Assembly: GCF_030316845.1 (NCBI RefSeq)
Contig: NZ_JASZYS010000015.1
Span: 1-64,000, forward strand
Source: Variovorax davisae
GTDB taxonomy: Bacteria; Pseudomonadota; Gammaproteobacteria; Burkholderiales; Burkholderiaceae_C
DNA length: 64,000 bases
Direction of reading: 5' to 3'
Shown here one piece after another: positions 34,127 through 41,300 of this stretch. The notes beneath the pieces were generated by a model. The model saw nothing but the letters and a program-made list of their open reading frames with translations. It searched no databases and was not told where the DNA came from. The position numbers and the translations under genes are program-made. Positions within the stretch are counted from its first letter, which is position 1, and every line of letters starts with the position of its first letter.

Positions 34127-35785
34127 ATGGCTTTGAAAGAACTCGGAAAATGGGCGTTTGCCGCGCTGATTGCTCTGCCTTTTCTATTTCCATTTGCCGA
34201 GGGGCCCGCGGTCAACGCCCAGCAGTTGCTGGCGACGTGGGGTTGCGTGGCGCTGCTGCCGGGCCTCGCGCCGACCCATTCACCCTCCCGCCCCCTCCTT
34301 GCCTGGCTGGCCGTGACCACCCTCGCCGTCCTCCTGGGCCATGGTCAAGACGTCCCCCTGGCCGCGGCAACCGCCTTCGCGCTGGCGGTGGTGGGCGCGG
34401 CCGCCTGCGTCGGCGCCGGCCTGGCGCGCGCCCGCTCGCCTGCCCCCTGGGCCTGGGCGCTCCTCGCCGCCGGCCTCCTCAGCGCCCCCCTCGGCCTGCT
34501 CCAGTACTACGGCCTGGCCGACGCCCTGGTCCCCTGGACCACTGCCCCGGAAGCCGGCCAGGCCTACGGCAACCTGCGCCAGCGCAACCAGTTCGCCTCG
34601 CTGATCAGCATGGCGCTGATCGCGGCCTTGTGGCTGCACGCGGTCCATGGTCGCCGGGTCCGCGCGGCGCTGGCGCCCGGCGTGCTGCTGCTGGTCGTCG
34701 CCGCCGCCGCCGCGACCTCCCGCACCGGCCTGCTTCAACTGCTGCTGATCGCCGGCGGCTCGGCCTTCTTCGCCTGGCGCGAACGTCGGCGCGATCCTGC
34801 CCGGCCTGCCCGTCTCCCGCATCCCTTAATCCTGGTCTCGCTGGTGCTGGCGTATTTCGCAGCCGCCTGGCTGCTGCCCCACCTCGCCAGTTCCGAGGTC
34901 GAAGGCATGCTGGTACGCCTGCGAGACGGCGCCCCGGAGGCCGACAGCCGGCTGGTGCTCTGGCGCAACGTCATCGACCTGATCGCCCAGCACCCCTGGG
35001 CCGGCTGGGGCTGGGGCGAGCTGAAGTTCGCCCACTACAGCACGCTCTACGCCGGCCCGCGCTTCGTCGAGATCCTCGACAACGCCCACAACCTGCCGCT
35101 GCACCTGGCGGTCGAACTCGGCATTCCGGCCGCGCTGCTGGTCTGCGGCGGCTTCGGCTGGCTGGTGGTCGCCGCCCGCCCGTGGCGCGAGGCCGACCCG
35201 GCCCGATTGATGGCCTGGGGCCTGCTGGCGGTGGTCGTGCTGCACAGCCTGCTCGAATACCCGCTGTGGTTCGGCCCGTTCCAGCTCGTCTTCGGGTTGT
35301 GCCTGGGTTTCCTCTGGCCGGGACCCGCGGCGGGTCTGCGATCGCCCCGCGTCCTGCCGCTGGCGGCGCGCGCGGCCCCGATGGCCTGCGCGCTGGCCCT
35401 GCTGGCCGTGGTCGGCTACGCCACCTGGGACTACACCCGCGTCAGCCAGGTCTACCTGGCGCGCGAGCAGCGATTGCCGGCCTACCGCGACCATCCGCTC
35501 GACCAGGCGCAGCGCTCATGGCTCTTCGCGGCACCCGTCGCCTTCGCCCGGCTGACGCTGACGCCGATCGACCGCGCCAACGCGGCCGAGATGCATGCGC
35601 TGGCGCAGGGCGTGCTTCACTTTTCGCCCGAGCCGTCGGTGATCGGCAAACTGATCGACAGCGCCGTGCTGCTGGGCGAGGAGGGCGAGGCCGTCGCGCA
35701 GGCCGCGCGTTTCAAGGCCGCCTTCCCGCACGAATACGGCCGCTGGATCGCCGGCCTGCCGCTGGCCGACGACGCGGCCGAATAG
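34127..35785 (+). CDS. pglL: PglL/Wzy-type O-oligosaccharyltransferase
   Basis: PglL enzymes transfer undecaprenyl-linked glycans to Ser/Thr of pilins and other periplasmic proteins. The protein has about twelve membrane segments. It contains YGNLRQRNQFASL near residue 145 and the Wzy_C block with WPGWG-like AGWGWGELKFAHYS. The catalytic-loop region is DNAHNLPLHLAVELGIPAALL (quoted in part), and HSLLEYPLWFGPFQ is the PglL_A hallmark. A soluble C-terminus follows (about 470-552). The ATG at 34127 is preferred over GTG 34064 because the latter adds non-hydrophobic residues. It is divergent from pilE, which supports pilin as a target. Lipid-A O-antigen ligase is the alternative. Confidence 0.83.
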   Translation: MALKELGKWAFAALIALPFLFPFAEGPAVNAQQLLATWGCVALLPGLAPTHSPSRPLLAWLAVTTLAVLLGHGQDVPLAAATAFALAVVGAAACVGAGLARARSPAPWAWALLAAGLLSAPLGLLQYYGLADALVPWTTAPEAGQAYGNLRQRNQFASLISMALIAALWLHAVHGRRVRAALAPGVLLLVVAAAAATSRTGLLQLLLIAGGSAFFAWRERRRDPARPARLPHPLILVSLVLAYFAAAWLLPHLASSEVEGMLVRLRDGAPEADSRLVLWRNVIDLIAQHPWAGWGWGELKFAHYSTLYAGPRFVEILDNAHNLPLHLAVELGIPAALLVCGGFGWLVVAARPWREADPARLMAWGLLAVVVLHSLLEYPLWFGPFQLVFGLCLGFLWPGPAAGLRSPRVLPLAARAAPMACALALLAVVGYATWDYTRVSQVYLAREQRLPAYRDHPLDQAQRSWLFAAPVAFARLTLTPIDRANAAEMHALAQGVLHFSPEPSVIGKLIDSAVLLGEEGEAVAQAARFKAAFPHEYGRWIAGLPLADDAAE

Positions 35786-35787
35786 CC

Positions 35788-36267
35788 TCAGCCCGCCACC
35801 CAGCTCCCCGATTTGCCCCCGTGCTTCTCCAGCACGTGGACGTCGTTGATGCGCATCCCGCGGTCGACCGCCTTGCACATGTCGTAGATGGTCAAGAGCG
35901 CCACCTGCACGGCGGTCAGGGCCTCCATCTCGACCCCGGTCGGCCCCACGGTCTCGACGGTCGCGGTGCAGGCCACCTGCGGCGTGCCGCCGTCGGCCAC
36001 CGCGAAGGCCACCGCCACCCGGGTCAGCGCCAGCGGGTGGCACAGCGGGATCAGGTCGCTGGTCTTCTTGGCCGCCTGGATGCCGGCGATGCGCGCGATG
36101 CCGAGCACGTCGCCCTTCTTGGCGGTGCCCGATTCGATCAGCGCCAGGGTCGAGGGCATCATCTCGATGCGCCCGGTCGCCACGGCCACGCGGTGGGTCG
36201 CGGGCTTGGCCGCCACGTCGACCATGTGCGCCTGGCCCTGGGCATCGAAATGGGTGAGAGAACTCAT
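35788..36267 (-). CDS. moaC: Cyclic pyranopterin monophosphate synthase
   Basis: MoaC, with MoaA, converts GTP to cyclic pyranopterin monophosphate for the molybdenum cofactor. The family features are all visible in 159 residues: HMVDVAAKPATHRVAVATG at the start, KKTSDLIPLCHPL (about 68-80), TVGPTGVEMEALTAV (about 110-124) and DMCKAVDRGMRI with the catalytic Asp and Lys. It converges on pglL with two bases between stops. A divergent start region of 55 bases separates it from bepA. Confidence 0.96.
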   Translation of the reverse strand: MSSLTHFDAQGQAHMVDVAAKPATHRVAVATGRIEMMPSTLALIESGTAKKGDVLGIARIAGIQAAKKTSDLIPLCHPLALTRVAVAFAVADGGTPQVACTATVETVGPTGVEMEALTAVQVALLTIYDMCKAVDRGMRINDVHVLEKHGGKSGSWVAG

Positions 36268-36322
36268 TGTGTGAACGTTCCGAGGAGTGCAGCATCATAC
36301 GAGCCCGAGCCATGGACGAGGA

Positions 36323-37903
36323 ATGCCGCGCTTGACTCCCACCGACCGATCCCTTCCCCCCGCAGCGCCGCGCGCCAGGCGCCTGCTGCGCGGCCTGTGC
36401 GCCGGCCTGCTGATGGCCGCCCAGGTCGCGCTGCCGCTGCGCGCCCAGGCCCAGCTGCTGCCCGGCATGGGCGATGGCGGCGAGATGACCGCCGCCGCCG
36501 AACGGCACCTGGGCGACCAGATCGCCCGCGAGCTCTACCGCGACCCGGACTACCTCGACGACCCGGTGCTGGTCGAGTACGTGCAGGACGTCTGGCAGCG
36601 CCTGCTGGCGGCGGCGCGCGTGCGCGGCGAGCTCACGCCCGAACTCGACGAGCGCTTCGCCTGGACCATCCTGCTGGGCCGCGATCGCACCATCAACGCC
36701 TTCGCGTTGCCGGGCGGCTACCTCGGGCTCAACCTGGGGCTGCTGGCGGTGGTCGGCAGCCGGGACGAGCTGGCCACCGTGCTCGGCCACGAGCTGTCGC
36801 ACGTCACGCAGCGCCATATCGCGCGCATCATGGCCAAGCAGAGCCAGCAGCTGCCGCTGATGCTGGCGGCCCTGGTCCTGGGGGTGATCGCGGCCAGCAA
36901 GAGCCGCAACGGCGATGCCGGCCAGGCGATGATCATGGGCAGCCAGGCGGCCTTCATGCAGAACCAGCTGAGCTTCTCGCGCGACATGGAGCGCGAGGCC
37001 GATCGCGTCGGCTTCGGCGTCATGACCCAGGCCGGCTACGCGCCGCAGGGCGCGGCAGCGATGTTCGAGAAGCTGCAATACGCCGCCCGGCTCAACGACA
37101 ACGGCTCCTACCCGTACCTGCGCAGCCACCCGCTCAACAGCGAGCGGATCGCCGACATGCAGGGCCGGTTCCAGTTCAGGCCCGGCAACGCGGCCGCGCT
37201 GCCGCTGCTCATGGACCACGCGATGATCACGGCCCGCGCCCGGGTCTTCACGCGCCCCGGCGTCGACGTGCTGCGGCAATGGGTCGATGCGGCCGGGGCC
37301 GGCGAGTTCGCGCGCAGTTCGCCGGCGCAGCAGGCCGGCACGCTCTACGCGGCCGCGCTCTCGGCCAATGAGCTGCGCGATTTCAAGGCGGCCCGCGCCT
37401 TGGTCCAGCGGCTGATCGCGCGCACGGCCGGCGATGCGCCTTCGGCGCGGCTGGCGCGCCTGCTCTCGGCCGAGATCGAACTCGCCGCGGGCGCGCCGCA
37501 GGCCGCTGCGGCGCTGCTCGATCCGAAAGCCAAGGATCGCCCCGAAATGCTGCTCGCGGCGCAGGCCGCGGTCGCCACCCACAGCCCGGCGCCGATGATT
37601 CCGCCGTTGCGCGACTGGGTCGCGACCCATCCGCGCGACGCCACGGTCTGGCGCATGCTGGCCAACCTGTATGGCGCCAACAACGAACCGGTCAGCGCGA
37701 TCCGCGCCGACGCCGAGTCCAACGTCGCCACGCTCGACCTCGCGGCCGCGCGCGACCGCTTCAAGGCGGCGCAGGACCTTGTCCGCAAGCCGGGCTCGGT
37801 GCCGATCGACCACTACGAGGCGTCGATCATCGACACCCGCGCCCGCGCAGTCGACGCGCTCCTGCGGGAGCAGGCCGCCGAGGAAAAGCGGCCGCCGAGG
37901 TAG
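36323..37903 (+). CDS. bepA: M48-family periplasmic metalloprotease with TPR tail (BepA/YfgC-like)
   Basis: BepA degrades or chaperones misassembled outer-membrane proteins such as LptD. A signal peptide ends near RAQA (about residue 40). The zinc motif HELSH is at 156-160, with the third ligand in DMEREADRVGF about 65 residues later. LPGGYLGLNLGLL just before HELSH is the M48 edge strand. The C-terminal third (about 310-510) is Ala-rich and TPR-like. The ATG at 36323 gives a normal signal peptide; GTG 36287 would precede it by twelve residues. It is divergent from moaC. Confidence 0.88.
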   Translation: MPRLTPTDRSLPPAAPRARRLLRGLCAGLLMAAQVALPLRAQAQLLPGMGDGGEMTAAAERHLGDQIARELYRDPDYLDDPVLVEYVQDVWQRLLAAARVRGELTPELDERFAWTILLGRDRTINAFALPGGYLGLNLGLLAVVGSRDELATVLGHELSHVTQRHIARIMAKQSQQLPLMLAALVLGVIAASKSRNGDAGQAMIMGSQAAFMQNQLSFSRDMEREADRVGFGVMTQAGYAPQGAAAMFEKLQYAARLNDNGSYPYLRSHPLNSERIADMQGRFQFRPGNAAALPLLMDHAMITARARVFTRPGVDVLRQWVDAAGAGEFARSSPAQQAGTLYAAALSANELRDFKAARALVQRLIARTAGDAPSARLARLLSAEIELAAGAPQAAAALLDPKAKDRPEMLLAAQAAVATHSPAPMIPPLRDWVATHPRDATVWRMLANLYGANNEPVSAIRADAESNVATLDLAAARDRFKAAQDLVRKPGSVPIDHYEASIIDTRARAVDALLREQAAEEKRPPR

Positions 37904-37924
37904 CGGCCGCACAGTGCGCGGGTT

Positions 37925-38281
37925 TCAGGCCTGCTTCGCGAACAGTCCGCCGAGCGCGGATTCGATCACCACGCCGAGCAACGAATAGATCAGCGAGCCG
38001 ACCAGCGCCGCGAAGAAGCTGTTGACGTGGAAGCCCGACAGCAGGCCCGACGCCGCCCAGAAGAGCAGGGCGTTGATGACGAACAGGAACAGGCCCAGCG
38101 TGACGATCGTGACCGGCAAGGTCAGCACCACCAGCACCGGCCGCACGAACATGTTGAGCAGCCCGATCACGGCCGCCGCCAGCAGGGCCGAGGTGAAGGT
38201 GCTGACCTGGACCCCGCTGTAGAGATAGGCCACCGCCAGCAGCGCCAGCGCGCTGAGCAGCCACTTGATGAGAAGCCGCAT
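37925..38281 (-). CDS. Four-helix membrane protein of the YvlD/'phage holin family 4' group
   Basis: A 118-residue protein with four hydrophobic segments starting MRLLIKWLLSALALLAVAYL. VRPVLVVLTLPVTIVTLGLFLFVINALLFW, quoted here as LPVTIVTLGLFLFVINAL, is the PF04020 signature. Despite the family name there is no phage context. Its function is unknown; related YvlD proteins belong to envelope-stress operons. It converges on bepA and lies 18 bases from the gene upstream of it on the same strand. Confidence 0.82.
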   Translation of the reverse strand: MRLLIKWLLSALALLAVAYLYSGVQVSTFTSALLAAAVIGLLNMFVRPVLVVLTLPVTIVTLGLFLFVINALLFWAASGLLSGFHVNSFFAALVGSLIYSLLGVVIESALGGLFAKQA

Positions 38282-38299
38282 CCGGACGAGGCGGTCCGG

Positions 38300-38764
38300 C
38301 TATTCGGAGAGCTCGTTGGCCAGCACCAGCAGCGCGCCCATGCCCACCATCGCGCCGGGCAGCGCCCAGCCCGAGTGGCCGGCCGGCGCGACGTCGGGTG
38401 CCACGGGTTCGAGGTCGACCCCGAGCTTCGGCCGGCGGGCATCGACCACCCGCGCGGCGCCGTGCTCGAGCTTCAGGCGTTGCGTCAGCTCGGTCAGTGG
38501 CCCCTTGGCCAGCACGGGTATCACCGCATGGCCGCCCACCGTCAGCACGGGCAGCAGCTGCTCCTGCACCTTGGCGAACCATTTCGCGCGCCAGTTTTCG
38601 CGGGCGCTGTGGCTGACCCACTTGCTGATGCGGTGGGTCATGCGCGGCGCGCACGCCACGAGCACCCATTCGCTCACCTCGGCGCTGCCGGCCTCGGCGC
38701 GGGGCCGGGCGAGGAATTCGCGCGCGTAGGCCGCGTCGTCCACGTACAGAATGACCTTTTCCAT
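38300..38764 (-). CDS. Conserved hypothetical protein with C-terminal membrane segment
   Basis: A 154-residue protein starting MEKVILYVDDAAYAREFL, with AAGGAG eight bases before the ATG at 38764. The first 110 residues form an alternating alpha/beta pattern (VILYVDD, EWVLVACAPRM, VIPVLA) that looks like a small universal-stress-like fold. A hydrophobic segment near the C-terminus (WALPGAMVGMGALLVLANEL) would anchor it to the membrane. I do not recognise a named family. It lies between the holin-like gene and the riboswitch-controlled TerC gene on the same strand and may share their transcript. Confidence 0.65.
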   Translation of the reverse strand: MEKVILYVDDAAYAREFLARPRAEAGSAEVSEWVLVACAPRMTHRISKWVSHSARENWRAKWFAKVQEQLLPVLTVGGHAVIPVLAKGPLTELTQRLKLEHGAARVVDARRPKLGVDLEPVAPDVAPAGHSGWALPGAMVGMGALLVLANELSE

Positions 38765-38820
38765 GGTTGCTCCTTCTTGGCTTGGTTGGAGTGGGAGAGA
38801 CATCGACGGAAGAAATCGCT

Positions 38821-39558
38821 TCAGGCGGCGACGGTGTCGGCCGGCTTCGGGCGGCGCGCGGCCACCCACTTGCCGATCATCAGCACCAGCAGCGCACCGA
38901 TGACGCCGGCCGCGTAGCGCACCACGTCGCTCTGCGGCAGCTTGGGCACCCAGGTCCAGGCGGCCGGATTGGCCACCGACGGATCGGACACCGCCATGGT
39001 GCCGGCGATCCAGCCGAGCAGCATGCCGCCCAAGGTGATGATCAGCGGGAAGCGGTCCATCAGCTTGATGACCAGTTGGCTGCCCCAGACGATGATCGGG
39101 ATGCTCACGAGCAGGCCGAAGATGACGAGCGGCATCTGGTGGCCTTCGCCGGCGCCCTGCGCGGCGCCTGCGATCGCGATCACGTTGTCGACGCTCATCA
39201 CGAGGTCGGCCACGATCACGGTCTTGACCGCGGCCCAGAGCTTGTCGCTGGCGGCGATGTTGCCGTGCGCGTCGTCATGCTCGGGCGCCAGCAGTTTGAC
39301 ACCGATCCATAGCAGCAGGATGGCACCGGCCAGCTTCAGGAATGGAATCGCCAGCAGCGTGAGCGCGAAGAAGATCAGGACCACGCGCAGCACGATGGCG
39401 CCCGCGGTGCCCCACAGGATGCCCTTGGTGCGCTGGGCCGGCGGCAGCTTGCGGCAGGCCAGTGCGATCACGACCGCGTTGTCGCCACCCAGCAGGATGT
39501 CGATCATGATGATCTGGCCGACGGCGACCCAGAACTCGGGGGTTAGAAATTGCTCCAT
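38821..39558 (-). CDS. TerC-family membrane protein, manganese-riboswitch controlled
   Basis: A seven-helix TerC protein with the acidic membrane motifs DILLGGDNAVVIALA (Asp at about 25) and DLVMSVDNVIAIAG (about 120). The Ala-rich central helix continues into GAAQGAGEGHQMP. A cytosolic loop, PEHDDAHGN, is His/Asp-rich. Upstream lies a yybP-ykoY riboswitch with a sigma-70 promoter, which links this gene to manganese export or homeostasis, as for E. coli alx and mntP. It differs from the TerC at 4254-4934 in both control and loop sequence. The ATG at 39558 has GAGAGGA upstream. Confidence 0.9.
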   Translation of the reverse strand: MEQFLTPEFWVAVGQIIMIDILLGGDNAVVIALACRKLPPAQRTKGILWGTAGAIVLRVVLIFFALTLLAIPFLKLAGAILLLWIGVKLLAPEHDDAHGNIAASDKLWAAVKTVIVADLVMSVDNVIAIAGAAQGAGEGHQMPLVIFGLLVSIPIIVWGSQLVIKLMDRFPLIITLGGMLLGWIAGTMAVSDPSVANPAAWTWVPKLPQSDVVRYAAGVIGALLVLMIGKWVAARRPKPADTVAA

Positions 39559-39675
39559 GAAGTCCTCTCTGTTTTCGTTTCACTGCCGCTCGCGTGGATC
39601 GGTGGAGGCGTTGACTGGAGAGAACGGAGTCCCGGGAATCTGCAACGCTTCGATCAAACCCGCGAGGGCTCACAT

Positions 39676-39789
39676 CGAAGGTCTTGCATAGCAGCACGCG
39701 GCTGCCCGACAGGCCGGAAGTGTTTTGCTTCGTATTGACGACCTGGCGAACCCACTCCCTCGGGAGCAAGTGGGAGCTACTCCCCTTCG
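39676..39789 (-). ncRNA. yybP-ykoY manganese riboswitch
   Basis: On the minus strand the leader opens CGAAGG (39789-39784) and closes CCTTCG (39681-39676), forming the P1 stem. Just inside P1 are the conserved GGGGAGTAGC (39785-39776) and the closing GCAAGACCTT (about 39688-39679), with GTCGTCAATACG between. These are the hallmark sequences of yybP-ykoY RNAs that bind Mn2+ and activate export genes. It ends about 120 bases before the TerC start, leaving room for an expression platform. Confidence 0.88.
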
Positions 39790-39797
39790 TGAGCGGA

Positions 39798-39826
39798 ATT
39801 AGAGCATCGAGGGCGGGGTGTTGCAA
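39798..39826 (-). promoter_or_regulatory. Sigma-70 promoter of the riboswitch-terC transcript
   Basis: On the minus strand TTGCAA (39826-39821) and TCTAAT (39803-39798) are separated by exactly 17 bases. Transcription would start near 39791, immediately before the riboswitch P1 stem. Confidence 0.7.
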
Positions 39827-39886
39827 CCGGACTAGTCCGAGTTTTCAAAAAGAAAGAGCCCGGATGCCCCGTGAATCGAGCAAGTG

Positions 39887-39907
39887 ATGCTATTGATTTG
39901 ATAGCAT
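39887..39907. repeat. 21-bp intergenic palindrome (ATGCTAT...ATAGCAT)
   Basis: ATGCTAT (39887-39893) and ATAGCAT (39901-39907) flank a TGATTTG loop. A related 21-bp element sits at 57578-57598, with 15 of 21 positions identical. Such GCTAT/ATAGC palindromes are common between genes in Comamonadaceae. Here it lies between the terC promoter and the divergent DUF3717 gene. Confidence 0.55.
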
Positions 39908-39974
39908 TCAATTCCTTCAACGAGTGCGGGCCATTGCCCGGACTATGATTCGCGCTCGCTTTTTTCGTCTGTCC

Positions 39975-40433
39975 ATGGCCGCCATTCACATCACCGACAT
40001 CGAGGCCGCCATCAACTACTGGCGCGAGAGAAAACCCTCGCCCGACGGCATCACGCTGGCGCCCGAGCTGCGTGCGCTGGCCGAGGTCTATGCGCTGATG
40101 GTGTTCCACCACGAGGACGAGGTCGACGAGGTCGGCTTTCCCGCCAAGGCCTGGGCGGCCTGGCTGGCCTGGTACCAGACCACGCCCGACACCCCCTGCA
40201 TCGCGATCTGCTCCACCAGCCAGGGCGACGACCAGTGCAAGGGCTGCGGGCGCAGCTTCGACGAGGTCCAGCACTGGCCCGCGATGACGCCGGCCGAGAA
40301 GCGCTCGACCTGGCGCCGCATCACGATGCAGGACACCGCCTGGCGCTTCAACAAGTACGCCGAGCGCGCCCGCGAGGCCAGCCAGGTCCGGGCCGATGCG
40401 GCGGCGGTGCCGCCGCCCGATCCCGTGGGCTGA
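39975..40433 (+). CDS. DUF3717-DUF1289 fusion protein
   Basis: The N-terminal half (about residues 4-70), AIHITDIEAAINYWRERKPS and LAEVYALMVFHHEDEVD, matches DUF3717. The C-terminal part (about 78-120), CIAICSTSQGDDQCKGCGRS followed by FDEVQHW, matches DUF1289 with its conserved Cys residues, a likely Fe-S or zinc site. Function is unknown; DUF1289 proteins often sit near Fe-S genes. The ATG at 39975 precedes the conserved start; upstream ATG 39945 is possible. The next gene, a DUF2007 protein, starts ten bases after the stop and is probably cotranscribed. Confidence 0.78.
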   Translation: MAAIHITDIEAAINYWRERKPSPDGITLAPELRALAEVYALMVFHHEDEVDEVGFPAKAWAAWLAWYQTTPDTPCIAICSTSQGDDQCKGCGRSFDEVQHWPAMTPAEKRSTWRRITMQDTAWRFNKYAERAREASQVRADAAAVPPPDPVG

Positions 40434-40443
40434 AGAGACGCCG

Positions 40444-40743
40444 ATGCGCCGCCTCGCCCAAGCCCCCAACCTGGCGCTCGCCACGCTGTGGGTGCAGATG
40501 CTGCGCGACGACGGCGTCGACGCCTCGGTGCAGCGCGAGTACCTGGGCGCTGCCGCCGGGCAATTGCCGCCCGACCAGTGCCTGCCGGAAATTTGGATCG
40601 AGGACGAGGCCCAGTTCGAGCTCGCCGAGCGGCTGCTGCATGCGCTCAGGCACCGTCCGCAGCGCCGCTGGGAATGCCGCTGCGGCGAACTGGTCGAGGG
40701 CGGCTTCGACCAATGCTGGCGCTGCGGCGCCCCGATGCCCTAG
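40444..40743 (+). CDS. DUF2007-like putative signal-transducing protein with zinc ribbon
   Basis: A 99-residue protein. LALATLWVQMLRDDGVDASV, EIWIEDEAQFELAERLL and short intervening strands form the DUF2007 domain (about 8-75). The end carries a zinc ribbon, WECRCGELVEGGFDQCWRCG (Cys at about 78, 80, 91 and 94). The domain is related to PII-like folds, but no ligand is known. The stop overlaps that of the convergent yaeQ gene by three bases of shared TAG/CTA sequence. Confidence 0.78.
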   Translation: MRRLAQAPNLALATLWVQMLRDDGVDASVQREYLGAAAGQLPPDQCLPEIWIEDEAQFELAERLLHALRHRPQRRWECRCGELVEGGFDQCWRCGAPMP

Positions 40744-41300
40744 CGCAGCCGCACCGGTTCGATGTCGATGCTGCGGCTGCCGTCGCCCAGCATCAGCGTG
40801 CCTTCCTGGATCGTGGCCTGCAGCTGCATCGAGCGCTGGGCCAGCGCCGCCAGCGACTGCGAGGCTGCCGTCGGCACCCGGAACACCTGCAGGTTCTGCG
40901 GCCGGGTCAGCTTGTTCTCGATGCCGCGCCACCAGATCTCGGCCGCGTGGTTGAAGCAGTAGACGATCACGGCATCGGCCTTGCCGCAGGCCTTGATGAC
41001 CGGCTTGTCCTCGGGCTGGCCGACTTCGATCCAGAGCTTCACCTGGCCGGTGAAATCCCGCAGCCAGACATCGGGTTCGTCCGGGTTCGACAGGCCGGCG
41101 CCGAAGGCCAGCGTGCCGTCGCCGTTGCAGGCGTCCTGCAGCTGGTGGGCGTTGAGCGCCAGCGCGACCAGCCGGATCATCATCCGCTCGTCGGTCTCGC
41201 TGGGGTGGCGCGCCAGGGTCAGCGCGTGGTCGGCGTAGTAGTTGTGGTCGATGTCGGCGACCGCGAGACTGGCCTTGAAGATGGTGGATTTGAGCGCCAT
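40740..41300 (-). CDS. yaeQ: YaeQ family protein
   Basis: A 186-residue protein matching YaeQ: MALKSTIFKASLAVADIDHN at the start, TLARHPSETDERMMIRLVAL, and GQVKLWIEVGQPEDKPVIKA (about 95-114). YaeQ proteins have a PD-(D/E)xK-like fold, here seen in DEPDVWLRDF and WIEVGQ, but their activity is not established. The start codon overlaps the purB stop by one base, so it is translated from the same message. Confidence 0.9.
   Translation of the reverse strand: MALKSTIFKASLAVADIDHNYYADHALTLARHPSETDERMMIRLVALALNAHQLQDACNGDGTLAFGAGLSNPDEPDVWLRDFTGQVKLWIEVGQPEDKPVIKACGKADAVIVYCFNHAAEIWWRGIENKLTRPQNLQVFRVPTAASQSLAALAQRSMQLQATIQEGTLMLGDGSRSIDIEPVRLR

Noticed and set aside
37925..38281. Prophage remnant suggested by the 'phage holin' family name
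   Set aside because: The YvlD-type family is widespread in chromosomes; no endolysin, capsid, tail or integrase gene is near.
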